Assembly: GCA_029851415.1 (NCBI GenBank)
Contig: CM056743.1
Coordinates: forward strand, 119,504,305-119,568,304
DNA from: Eretmocerus hayati
Lineage: Eukaryota > Arthropoda > Insecta > Hymenoptera > Aphelinidae
Length of the DNA: 64,000 bases
Direction: 5' to 3'
Below, one piece after another: positions 13,784-24,423 of this stretch (positions are counted from its first letter, which is position 1; every line of letters begins with the position of its first letter). Position numbers and translations under genes: made by a program. The notes beneath the pieces were generated by a model. It was not told the origin of the DNA and ran no database searches. It saw nothing but the letters and a program-made list of their open reading frames with translations.

Positions 13784-16700
13784 CTCTGATGCAGCACGCG
13801 GGCATCCTGCGGCATCCTCGCTGCACCGCACTCGTGAAGTTATAAGTATACTCGTGACTCCACGTGTTTATTCTGCTAATGTGAAACTCCTTGAGGAGAG
13901 CCATTGTCAAAGCCTACATTAATACGATTCTATTTTATTGTCAATTCGTCCTTTCATCGTTCACCAATTTTGATCGAGCGGTCGTTCAACCTGTTAGCCA
14001 AGCAAACAAATTGCCCTATTTTTAATGTCAATTTTATGAATTGTGTCGTCAGTTCTGCAGCATGTGCAAGGTCCATACAACTTTATCAACTGATACAATC
14101 GCATTTGTTTTGACAACAATCTCATGATCTGAAAAAATCGGATCGGACATGTCCACTGTGGCGAGCAGAATATTTAAGTGAGGGGGTTGATGCGTACTCA
14201 TATCAGTACTTACCTCGGTACTTACCCATATCTTCCGCGAAATCTTCAGTAATTCGAGCAAAATGACGAGCTGTGAAATCATTTTCAATTCTTCAAAGGG
14301 AAAACCCTCGATGAGAAAGTAATTCCTTGTTATCAAATGACACTGTATCGGACTGTAATACAGCTTAAAGAGAAAATTCATACGCATCCAAACGAATTGA
14401 AGAATTACTATTACTGCACTCGCTACCAACCCTTTGATAGCGTCGCTATCACGTGACTTTCTGGCATAGGATGCAAGCGGTGTGCGTGGTCCCCTCGGCG
14501 AATTCCAAGCTCTCGTTTTCGCTCTCATTCGCGCGCCCCAAACACCATTGAGCCCTCGCTGCACTCCTTTTGCAGCCAATCCAGCATATATACATATATA
14601 TTGCACCTATAGCTGTCTCGCGAGATTCCCCGACTGGGCGGCCCCTGCCATGCCTCCTGCCCACACTCGTGTGTATGTTTTGTCGGGCATGTGGTTATAT
14701 ATACATACCATGAGAATGCACTCGTGTTCTGGGCACATATAGATATTTTATACATGTGTTTGAGAAGAAAAAGAAAGAGAGTAAGGTGGAGGACTATTAG
14801 AAGAGTTGCAGTAAGGAGCAAGTGGCAAGGACGACACACTCACCCATGCCGGAGTAGCTCTTAGAAACTCTGAACGACTCTCATACGAGCTAATGCTTAC
14901 GATAATTCGTCGCGTGATGAAGCCCTTTACATCGACCGCTCGTGCGCTGTTATTCCAATTTACGCTGAGCGTGCTCTCGAGATGGTTATGACATCGTTTG
15001 CCAAAATAATTTTGATTCGATTCGATTCCTTGAGACAAAGACGTCGTATGGCGAGTGTAAAATCACGAACGATACGCTCAAAATACCATTGAGCTGTATC
15101 ACAGCTCAACAATGTAATCGCAAAACGAGCGAGAAACTCGTAAAATCGCTCCAAAGCTGAGACGAGTGTATCGTATCTTGAATTTCTCTGGCGTTTGCGA
15201 TCTTGGCAAAATTACGAGCGTCACAGTGGAGTCGTCGAAAGTCTCCTCTTGGTGTATTTGGGCGCTTGATCTTTTAGAAGAGAAGAGCGAGAGGGAGAGA
15301 TTGAGAGTCGTGGTTAAACGCTCACAGCTTATTTTGGAGCGGGTCGCCCTGAGCAGAGCAGCTTGCAACTCTCAACAAAAAAGAAAAAAAAAGAAAAAAA
15401 AAGAATGCACGCGAGCGCGTTGCACCGAGAGTCACATAGAGAGCGAGTTCGTCGCGCCGCCGAAGCGACGAGCAAGACGACGACGGACTTTCCTGGAAGT
15501 TTGATCTATTTCGACATGCTCAGAGATATAAAGCTGCTCTTCACTCTGTGGTCGCTGCTGCTGCAACTGCACCTCTTCTCGTGCACTTCTCATTTGCGCC
15601 TCTTCTCCATTGGTCACAGAGTTCAAAAGAGACTAGCTAGAGCTTATTTGATACCGTGCCAGTGGATAGTTTGCGAAAATAGCCAGCGCTGCTGCTGCTG
15701 CTGTTTGCTACCATGTAGAATTGATGTGTAGAACGAGTGACGGGAAAAGTTTGAATGGATCGATTCACGTGAAGCGACGATCATTCGGACGATAAAAGTT
15801 ACGCAGTTAATATGTCAAACTAGGATTTTTTCGAAAATTGAGCCTCTATCCCTGCAAGGGGCCTGATAAAACTTTGTAATGTCTTTTTTTTTCACTAACA
15901 GACAGTGTCAATGCTGACATTTTTTCCTCGGGCAATACTTTGGTCCAGGTCAGATCTAACTTATCATGACATTTGATTGTCGTTGTGAATAGCTCGACTC
16001 GTGCACAAAGCCTAGTTTAAATTTTATTCACGCGATAGAGAACAAATTCAGTACCATAGATTACGCGCGGGGGGAGATCATTTCGCAGCCTCACAACATA
16101 TTCGAGCCACGAAACTGCACTGTTATGCAACGAAGTACTCCCAACGTAATTCGAATTCTATCCGTTATTCTTCTATATATCAGATTCCTTGTTCATATGA
16201 TTCCTAAACGAAAATAACCCTTTGTGATTCATTACTCAGTGACCATTGCGATCTTTTTGTCATATACCATGATTTTTCTGTCACATTTGCGCAATTATGC
16301 AACCTGGCCTACTATACTAGGCTGATTGGATCGTTGTCTTTGCGGGAGTATGACTTTCACTAACTCGCCTCCGCGCACTGCGTGTATCATTACACGCTCT
16401 CTGGGCTAAGGACATTATCGTCTACTGTAGTAGGATACTAATATCATCGCATAGACGAGGCGAAGGATGCGTCGTCGTCGTTGTCTGGAGCGAGCCCGCA
16501 AAACCGAGTCAAAATTATACGGTGGTGGTCGCGCTTGTTACGCATGCCTTGTCATTTTTTTCCTCCGCGAGCTGATGCACTTGTCGCCTTTGAACATCAT
16601 ACTGACCAAGAATCGAAGGTTTCGCGGACAGGCATAGCGAAAATTTTGCTCTTCGAGATACTTGGTGCGCGTAAAAATGGTTTTGTGCTGTGGAGAGCGG

Positions 16701-19700
16701 ATAAGGCAATATTAAACCGCAAAGAGTCTGGAACTTTGAGAAGCGTTGTTGCAATTTGAGTTCTGGTGTGTATCAACAGCTGGCCTTGGCCTTGATGGGC
16801 GAATAATTTGACTTTGGTTGTCTGACTCAGTTAAACTTCCTCGTACTACTTACGTCATTTTTGCTTTTGGCTTTCTCTTCATTCAATTCCGTTTAAAGCT
16901 TAACTCGACTGGCTTGTAAATTGAAGATATATCGATTACATTGATTTTTACGAGTATTTTTATCGTCAACGTTCGCTCGTTTTTAGTATAAATTTTGTAC
17001 GGTCCAGACTGATGATTAACTTTCTGAAATCATCATGGCATCTCGGTAATTTTGTCTCATTTTTGTTTGAGTATAAACTGACCATCTCACCTCATTATCC
17101 ATCCCCATCATGTAGTAAAGCTGTTTTGTTATCGGCAAAAGATTCTCGAAAAGATTGCTCCTCCAAGAATAATTTTTTTTTTGGGGGAAGAGAGTAGTTC
17201 GAATAAAGCTCTGTTACTACAAATCGATAATCGTTTGTAAGTTGAACCGGCAACAATGCTTGTCATGGTTTTGTGATGGCCATCACAAAAACCGCCAGCT
17301 CAATAATTTTCTACGCAGGCATCCATCAGATCCCGCACTTTTCAAACATAGCAAGAGGGAGAATAATAATCGCGTGTTCCAGACCGCCACGCACCAGTGC
17401 GAGTCATTGACGTGTTGTGAATTGATTTACAAGACGCATCATTGTGTGCTAGTCGATCCCATTCGAATATGCATCAGGAGTGAGAAGGGATCCAACCGAC
17501 GAAATGAAAATTGAAAGCCTAGATTCTTCATCAAAAGTAAATTTCGAGGTTGGAAACCCCTAGGGTCTTAGGATTTGTGAAAATCCGCCTCCAACTCTCG
17601 AGTTTGCGAGCTGCTCTTTGCACTGGCTTCTCACATTTTCTTCGGTATCTCCTCTCTATCTCTTCATCACTATATCCCGACAGCAGAATTTCGACCTCCC
17701 TCTGCAGAATATACTCAGCGGGAGCCTCTTCGTCGTCTTCGTCGTCGTCGTCGTCGTCGTCGTGTTCCATTCTACGCACCCCATCGAGCTTTTCTCGCCT
17801 CACTACAACCAGCCAGTCTATCTCTCAGCGGTACTTTTCCTTCTTGGAATAGTTTGCCTGTTTCTCATTCCGATCGATTTGTCTGGGATACCTAACGCGT
17901 TAACCACTCGCATTTCAGTGTGTCTCGAATTGGTTTGGTTCTGCTCATCGCAACAAGGCTCTGAATGGTTCCGAGTCTTGGGATGTATTGTTGAGTTTCG
18001 ACATGAATGAGAATGTTTACGAGGATCGATTTGGGGCCTGTGAAATTTTTTCGGTCCTGACGCCTACTGTTTTTTGGAAAATCTTGACATTTGGATCCCC
18101 ATAACCTCACAGTGATTTGACAATGCACGTGTGATTTTTGATGGGTAACACATTTGAAATCGAACAATCGTGGGTGTAAGGTGTGTGTTGGTGTCAGTGT
18201 TGAATGACTTTTTGAACGATTCGTTTGTTACAGAAGCGATTCTGTAGCGCATGAATGAACGAATGAAAAAGAAATGCTGTTATCTGTATCGACAACTGGT
18301 TTAAGATATTCAATGTCCCTGCATCGCAGGGAGAGCAGTACATATAATACCAGCGATTCGAATGAAAAGTAGTTTATCGGTAGTGTGAGGTTGTAAGTCT
18401 CGAGTGAAATGGTGCTTGAATGATTAATGGAAAGCCGAGTGCACGCTGAGAGAGAAAGACTGCAAGGTTGCTCTTCTCTGGTGGCACTGAATATGCTGTC
18501 TTGATGGATGCAGCAAATCTATTAGATCATTCGATTGAGTGGTTTGAGCTCAAGATTTGGGACTAATTATTTTTTGTCCTCGAGTCTTATGCAAAATTTG
18601 AACTTGATTACTCATGAAGAGCTTGATCTGAGTGATAGTTGACCATCGACTCTGATCTTGTGTCATATGACAACACACAAAACGTACCTTGGAAGTATGA
18701 TTTTGAATATGAATACATTTTCTATGGCAACGGTTGCAACGAACTTCAAGTGTGGGTATTGTCATTTAAAAACATTCGAGTGACCTATTATCACGTTCTC
18801 GTGGACAATTTCTTACCACATGGTTCGCCGAGTTGTTCGCCCTTTTACAAACGGTATAACTTTTCCCGGACGTAAAGCGCCTTAAACGGAAACTGCAGTA
18901 AACGGTGTTGCCTGCCAGTTTCATGAAATCAATAATAATTCGTCCCACCCCCTGATGGGGGTGTATATTATACACCGATGTAGTTTGGTGATTCATAGCG
19001 TTGAGTCAATATTACTCGACTAGGAGAGTGCGTGTAGCCACATATACATTCACAGAATGTGGAATATCACCACTGCTCGATCGAGTATCGCGCCATTGCG
19101 TTTACGTTTCGCGGTATATCTATATATTTTGCTGCGTGGAAGAGCTTGTCTGCGGAGGGTTGGAAAAGAGTCATTAGTTGGAGTGGCTTCCTCGGACGTC
19201 ATATGGATCTAATGATCGAGGTTGATACATCTGCGGCCGTGTTCCGATAATCGCAGGTTCATTTCATTTGTCACTATATCACGCATGTTCTTCACATGTA
19301 CTTTTTAACGATTACCTATCCATTGATAGCTGTTAATACCAGATACTGATGAATTTTTCTCGTAGTAAACTTGTTCTGATCGATAGCGACCCTGAATATG
19401 ATGTAACACGGTCAAGTTCAGGCAATTTGATAACTTTTCCTCGAATAATAAAACACAAGACGACACACGTTGGCTAAATCACTTCATTATTCAGAGTTTT
19501 GAGTTTGTGCCATTAGTGAACATGTGTAGTCAATATTACACAAAAAATCGCATTGTCGCACATGTGTTCGGCAGCAGTATAAATGAAACGAAGACAAACG
19601 GGGCTTGAATATGTGCTATATGTCGCGACGAACGGGATCAAAGCGGTTGACAGCCCGCCCCCCGAGGAAAGAAAGTTGAGCTTGGTAGACGACGATGTCC

Positions 19701-19794
19701 TCGTCGTCGTCTGCTGCTGCTGTTCGGATACTCTGTTATCTAGTGATTCATGCGGATGCGTGTGAGAGAGAAGGGCAGAATGATGATATATATA
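13784..19794. other. 6-kb non-coding stretch, probable intron
   Basis: No supportable gene was found. It contains an A-rich run near 15377-15404, a CGT trinucleotide run at 17730-17762 and GCT-rich segments. The longest frame (minus strand, 14049-14606) is not recognisable and has no splice context. Confidence 0.45.
17730..17762. repeat. CGT trinucleotide microsatellite
   Basis: A nearly perfect run of CGT units with one TTC interruption. On either strand it produces homopolymer-like Asp or Ser runs in the local short frames, which are therefore not evidence of coding. Confidence 0.9.
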
Positions 19795-20093
19795 TGTCGT
19801 AGGCGAATAGGATTCTCAGGCGGTTAGGATTCGACGCGCGAGAGCGTGTAAGAGGCATCTTAGAAATCGTTTAAAAAGAGGTTTTGCATTAAACACTAAC
19901 CCATCCCTCTTGTCACCGATCACCGAGGAGATAACAGTACTGTCATCTCCTCGGAGTCAATAACAAGAGGGATGGTTTAGTGTTGCATAAATAATCAATT
20001 TGTAAGCAGTAGTGCGTGAATCCTATCGGCCGGCGGATAGCTATGCGCCGCGGAAGATAGCTATCCGGCTGAGAATCCTATTCGCCTACGACA
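19795..20093. mobile_element. Foldback element with TGTCGTAGGC ends, flanked by TATA
   Basis: The 299-bp segment has identical inverted ends of about 25 bp (beginning TGTCGTAGGCGAATAGG). It is flanked on both sides by TATA (19791-19794 and 20094-20097) within an AT dinucleotide run. Inside it lies a second palindrome. The terminal motif matches that of the larger element at 39976-41176, so both probably use the same mobilisation machinery. Superfamily unknown. Confidence 0.75.
19890..19982. repeat. Nested palindrome flanked by TTGCAT
   Basis: An imperfect palindrome of about 93 bp (arms carry CCATCCCTCTTGT and its complement; centre includes GAGGAGATAAC / CATCTCCTC) sits inside the foldback element. 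It is bordered by the direct repeat TTGCAT at 19884-19889 and 19983-19988. This could be a small MITE inserted into a larger one, with a 6-bp target duplication. Confidence 0.55.
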
Positions 20094-20113
20094 TATATAT
20101 ATATATATATATA
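20094..20113. repeat. AT dinucleotide run
   Basis: A simple TA/AT run directly adjoins the right end of the foldback element. A shorter run adjoins the left end, so the element seems to have inserted into an AT microsatellite. Confidence 0.9.
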
Positions 20114-21002
20114 TGTACACTTTCAGTCAAAGCCGAGCAAACTTTGTTATACGCTTTTTCCCTCATAGCTACAGAGCTTGCAAAGGGGCTTGCAATGGTA
20201 AAAGCAGAGCAGCAGCGGTGGCATGGCAGTGCGTTGCGAGGGTGGAGAATCCAATTTTCATGATGTACCGCTTTCGGCTGATGCGCATCGACTTTTTACG
20301 TTGCTAAAGAGAGATTACTGTTTATTGCGATGAAGCTATGAAATATTGCGGGTTGATGGACTCGAATGGGTTGCCGATGATTGACACAATATTTTCATTA
20401 TACGCTTTTATTCCACTTGACCGAGCAATTTTTTCGCCCCTGGATCCCCATATCTAGTCGGAATTTCTTACCTTCCGGTTTCTAGCGCGAATACGCATGT
20501 GCAAAGCCGTCATAAGAAGTATCAAACAGGTTTCAGGAAGTCACGGGTATTATTGAGGATGATCAGTGCAGGATATCGATGTATCGACGCGATTGCACAA
20601 TCGTTGCAGTGCTCGTCTGTGTCTAATAATCTGTATTTGATCGTGAGTGTGAATCACGACAGAATGATGGCGCCACATCCAAATACTCACCGCCCAGATT
20701 ACGCATCTTTGCTATAGCTATACTAATACTGTGCTCAACTTGGGTTGTGTATTGAGCAATATTTTCTGGCAATTTTTTTCAGTACAAATTTTTGTCCACT
20801 GTACACTATGTCAAATTTTACAGCGTCTCTTGACGCAGTTCATGAAAGCGCATCTTGAAAATTCTTATTGACTCTTATTTATTTTGGATAAATTATGCAC
20901 TGTGGCCACAAATTTTTGGGATCTCATATAGCCAACTCAAGCCACTCATTAAAAAATGCAAAATACTTTTGATTCGATGAAATCCTAATGCATCCCGCTT
21001 AA
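20114..21002. other. Non-coding stretch, probable intron
   Basis: No gene, RNA or repeat was recognised. Short frames only. Confidence 0.45.
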
Positions 21003-21379
21003 GGCCATGTCGGAGTCTCGCGGCAAAAAGGGGTTTACAACTTACGCGTTGGTTTTTCCATGAATTGAGACGGGGGTGGTCGCAAATGACTTGAAATTGC
21101 TTCAGAAATGCGCCTCTAGTAAGATCTGTAAGGATAAACGTCTCTCACTTTTGGGGAAGAATTGATGAATCGAGAGATTATCCAATCCTGATTCGCAGAG
21201 AGCGTGACCTTTTGCACCTTACATCGGTTTTTGAGGGAGATAGATACGTATATCCTCACTGCTCGTACCAGAGGCACATTCTTGAGGCAATCCCGAGTCA
21301 TTTGGAACCAACCCCGTCTCAATTGACGGAGAAACCATTGCGAAAAGTGTAACCCCGTTCTCTGCGTGAGACTCCGACA
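21003..21379. mobile_element. TTAA-type foldback MITE, copy 1 (right end decayed)
   Basis: The left end follows TTAA (20999-21002) and reads GGCCATGTCGGAGTCTC. The right end reads GAGACTCCGACA and then diverges, without the CCCC-TTAA expected of an intact copy. Each half contains an inverted copy of the other, including the GGTGGTCGCAAATGA segment. Interior and size match the intact copy at 22739-23116. This copy is more diverged and its right border is damaged. Confidence 0.75.
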
Positions 21380-22329
21380 AGTCATTCCTTCAACATAGTT
21401 TTTAATTGGTCTCGCGTTAAAGATGATTTCTCATCAATGTAATCGATTTTCGATCTTCCTCATTGCTCTGACTTCTAAAGGTTAATAGAGTGCATTTTTT
21501 CATAACCTTTGATTGATCGCAAAACGCACTTATTTGTGCTTCTCGTGTACCGGAAGTTATTGCCCTTATAGCTCGGTCAATATTGCCAATGCGATTCGAT
21601 TCTTGCATATTATTGCATTTTAGAGGAAGGATGAATATTGAATTTTAGATTGTTCGGTACTTTTCCTCTGCAGCAAGCTTTAATTGTACATTAAATCGAT
21701 ATTAGAAAACAGAATATCTTGTCCTCCAAGTTCAAACTTGTAACCGAGTTGCGGTTCCAAACTGTTTAGATGAGTCAATTTTCACTCTTGACGAATAAAC
21801 TGTTACACCTTGAATGAGAGTTTGAAGTGTGTTGTTGATGCTGAAAGTAGATTCAATCGATTTTGATTCTTAAATTTGAGCTTAATTCAATTTTTTGCCG
21901 ATTTCGTCCAAGCTTGTACCGCATTGCAATTATTCTGCCACGATCCTAAAAATTGAAAAGAAAAAACGCGATGGTGAGAATGAAGGAAAAATTAACCTCA
22001 ACATGCTCTTGTAAATTGTTGAAATCAAGCGATAGGTGTGTTTGCCTCGTGTGTATTCATCACTTTCGAGTGATTCTTGTGCCTCGATGAACTTGAGGCC
22101 TCGATGAACTTGAGTGGGTTCTCCATTTCCTTGCTTTATAGATGTACACTTTTGTGCGAAGGGACGCTCTGTCTAGAGTGAATAAAATTTTTCACCACAG
22201 TATAATTTCATCTACGTCATCACTTGATGATTTCGAATTCATCGTCTCGGCATGGTTGTGGAGTCGATGATGTGCAATTTATTTCATTTAGAAAAATTGA
22301 AGCATCTTCGTCCTACAATGTCATGCCTT
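21380..22329. other. Non-coding stretch, probable intron
   Basis: No gene or RNA was recognised. A short direct repeat (CCTCGATGAACTTGAG) occurs near 22083-22111. Confidence 0.45.
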
Positions 22330-22723
22330 CTCTCTAAAACTGTTGGAGTGAAATTTTGACTCAAAGCTTGGAGTGATTCTCGGAATGACCGGGAATGACT
22401 CATATTGGAGTGAAAATCTGACTCATAGGGAGTGAAACCACAGAAATATTACATTTGCTCGAAGCTTGAGTCAATATTCACTCCAAGAAGAGTGAAAATT
22501 GACTCCTCACATTGAGTGAAATAGATTTTTATAGGTTAAGGTATAATCCCAGAATGACTTGCGGGCCTTTTATGAAGAAAGTAGAAAACGTTTTATTTGT
22601 TGATTCATGCTGCTCTATTCCGAGCTTCCCTCCGAAATACTTCTCGGATATATTTAAAAACTTGTATCGACCGTTCACAACCGTACATAGGCTTTCTTGA
22701 CTGTAACTTATCAAAGTCACATT

Positions 22724-23160
22724 TGGTCTAATGGTTAAGGGGATGTCGGAGTCTCATGGCATTAACGAAAAAACACTTTAGGCAATGGTTTCTACATCAA
22801 TTAAGACGAGGGTGGTCGCAAATGATTCGGAATTTCTTCAAGAGTCGGCCTCTGGTACAACCTATGGAAATAAAAGTCTCCCTCGCTCTCGGAGTGAACC
22901 AGGAAATGCGCGATATTGCGAGTATGATTCTCAGAGATCGCGACTTTGCACCTTAGATCGATTCTTATGACAGATGGAGAAGAGCGTTCTCATCATTCGC
23001 ACCAGAGACCGATTTCTGAAGTAATTCCGAATCTTTTGCGACCACCCCCATCTCAATCGGTGTAAAAATGATTGCATAAAGTGTTTTCTCGTTCCGCGCG
23101 AGACTCCGACATCCCCTTAAGACACTTGCCTGGCAATCAAGAGGGTGCGGGTTCAAATCC
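22724..23160 (+). other. tRNA-like segment split by a TTAA MITE
   Basis: The A-box-like TGGTCTAATGGTTAA (22724-22738) and a good B box, GGTTCAAATCC (23150-23160), are separated by an inserted 378-bp MITE. With the MITE and one TTAA copy set aside, box spacing and the intervening CACTTGCCTGGCAATCAAG segment fit a tRNA or a tRNA-derived SINE head. The acceptor stem does not pair convincingly, so a functional tRNA gene is unlikely. A T-run near 23200 could be a pol III terminator. Confidence 0.6.
22739..23116. mobile_element. TTAA-type foldback MITE, copy 2 (intact)
   Basis: The element is 378 bp with ends GGGGATGTCGGAGTCTC / GAGACTCCGACATCCCC. It is flanked by TTAA at 22735-22738 and 23117-23120. 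Inverted arms extend about 150 bp, with GGTGGTCGCAAA near both inner ends. It is the same family and orientation as 21003-21379. TTAA duplication points to piggyBac or Kolobok transposase in trans. It interrupts the A-box region of a tRNA-like segment. Confidence 0.85.
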
Positions 23161-23236
23161 CCATCGAGCCGAACACAAATGCCAAAATTTACGTCGAACA
23201 CATTTTTCATAGAATATTAATAATCATAATTACCAA

Positions 23237-24172
23237 CTCTCTAAAAGTATTCGAGTGATTTTACTTACTCGAAGCTCGAGTAACTTCTCGAATGACTCGT
23301 CTACGAGTCAATTTCTGACGATATCACTCGCCATCGAGTAACTAAAACTCACTCGATCGTCCCAAGTCGTTTGAATTACTCGATATCGAGTGAAATTAAC
23401 CGACATAACCTAAACCAACATGATCACCTTGACACTTTTACTAATACGTTCTTGATACCAATTTAGATGTACAATTCGATGCGAATAGGGCATATTCTTG
23501 AATTTTCACGTGTATCTCATCCAATGCGTTAATATTCATTCGTAAATAGCAATTATTTATGTCGATTTCATTCATTGTTATCATGAGATTTGGATTTTCT
23601 TATGGGATTCTATCGCCATATCACACGAACAATCAGTTACTCAAGCTTTTTTACGTGGAGCAGTGAAAAGTAGTCATACTCAGATTTACAGTAAACTACT
23701 TTCGTCGAAAAACTTACGATTAGTGCCATAACGGCCCTCGTCACTGTTTTCTCAGTTTCTCTCGTCAATATCCCTAATGGCTCAGTTGGTTAAATGGTTG
23801 GCGTAAATATCAGACAGCGAAGATATATCATAGGAAGAGAACCAGGTTCAAACCCCAGCGACGACCAGTCGATAGGTACTAAACTTTGATGAAAGTGTTA
23901 TTTTTCACTTTTTTTATGCAGTCCCATTGTTCTCATTCAGTATTTTAGTCTCAATATCGTTCCACAATATAGTTAATTGTTAGTTTTTTTTCATACTGTA
24001 AATTATAAGCGACTCGAGGATCGAGTAAAAAAAACGACTCGATTCGAGTGAAATTTTCACTCGGTCTTCGAGCAAAAAATTACTCGAAGCCGGGTTGCGA
24101 CGCTGGTACTCGAGCTTCGAGTCGAAAAACCACTCGTTTCGAGTAAAATTTCACTCGAATACTTTTAGAGAG
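23237..24172. mobile_element. Inner element with CTCTCTAAAA ends and CGAGT/ACTCG arrays
   Basis: The 936-bp segment has matching inverted ends (CTCTCTAAAAGTATTCGAGTG at the left, its complement at the right). Subterminal arrays of CGAGT...ACTCG palindromes lie at about 23250-23400 and 24010-24165. It sits inside the outer element, whose ends and array layout are similar but use GGAGT/ACTCC units. Flanks show at most an AA duplication. The central 600 bp has no ORF and includes a tRNA-like box pair. Probably a related but distinct subfamily. Confidence 0.65.
23778..23855 (+). other. tRNA-like box A/box B pair inside inner element
   Basis: Box A-like TGGCTCAGTTGGT (23778-23790) and box B GGTTCAAACCC (23845-23855) lie 54 bases apart, more than in a simple class I tRNA. 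A seven-T run at 23909-23915 would serve as a pol III terminator. The cloverleaf stems are not convincing by eye, so this is more likely a tRNA-derived promoter or SINE head than a tRNA gene. Confidence 0.55.
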
Positions 24173-24423
24173 AAGAAATCAGTTGAAATATGCGTGCACG
24201 CCGTGAATTAATTTTTTTATTGCAATATCTAGAATGTTGAAAAGTTTGGTTTTGAATAATTTGACTCAATCCTAAGAGTGATAATTGACTCACGTTGGAG
24301 TGAAATTCGACTCCATCTTGGAGTGATGAATCACTCCAGTTCGGTGCGCACGAAACTGACTCATAGCTTTGAGTCAAATTTCACTCCCTTGGAGTGAAAT
24401 TTCACTCCAACGGGTTTAGAGAG

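Larger units (their letters stand above)
22330..24423. mobile_element. Outer element with CTCTCTAAA ends and GAGT/ACTC arrays
   Basis: The segment begins CTCTCTAAAACTGTTGGAGTG and ends with the inverted counterpart CACTCCAACGGGTTTAGAGAG. Just inside each end (about 22345-22515 and 24265-24423) are irregular arrays of GAGT...ACTC palindromes spaced about 15-30 bp apart, often as GGAGTGAAATTTCACTCC. Removing the inner element (23237-24172) and the TTAA MITE (22739-23116 plus one TTAA) leaves about 780 bp. There is no transposase frame. A clear target-site duplication was not found. It contains a tRNA-like segment. Superfamily unknown. Confidence 0.55.

Noticed and set aside
14049..14606. 185-codon minus-strand frame
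   Set aside because: Longest intronic frame, but composition and content look random and there are no splice sites or known motifs.
21116..22956. Two frames sharing a QWFL-QLRRGW-like peptide
   Set aside because: Both come from arms of the same foldback MITE, one on each strand; they reflect repeat identity, not protein conservation.
23778..23855. Functional tRNA gene
   Set aside because: Boxes A and B are good, but spacing is long and neither the acceptor nor the anticodon stem pairs convincingly.
22345..24423. GAGT/ACTC arrays considered as a CRISPR array
   Set aside because: Units are 4-8 bp palindromes with irregular spacing in an animal genome; there are no constant-length repeats and spacers.
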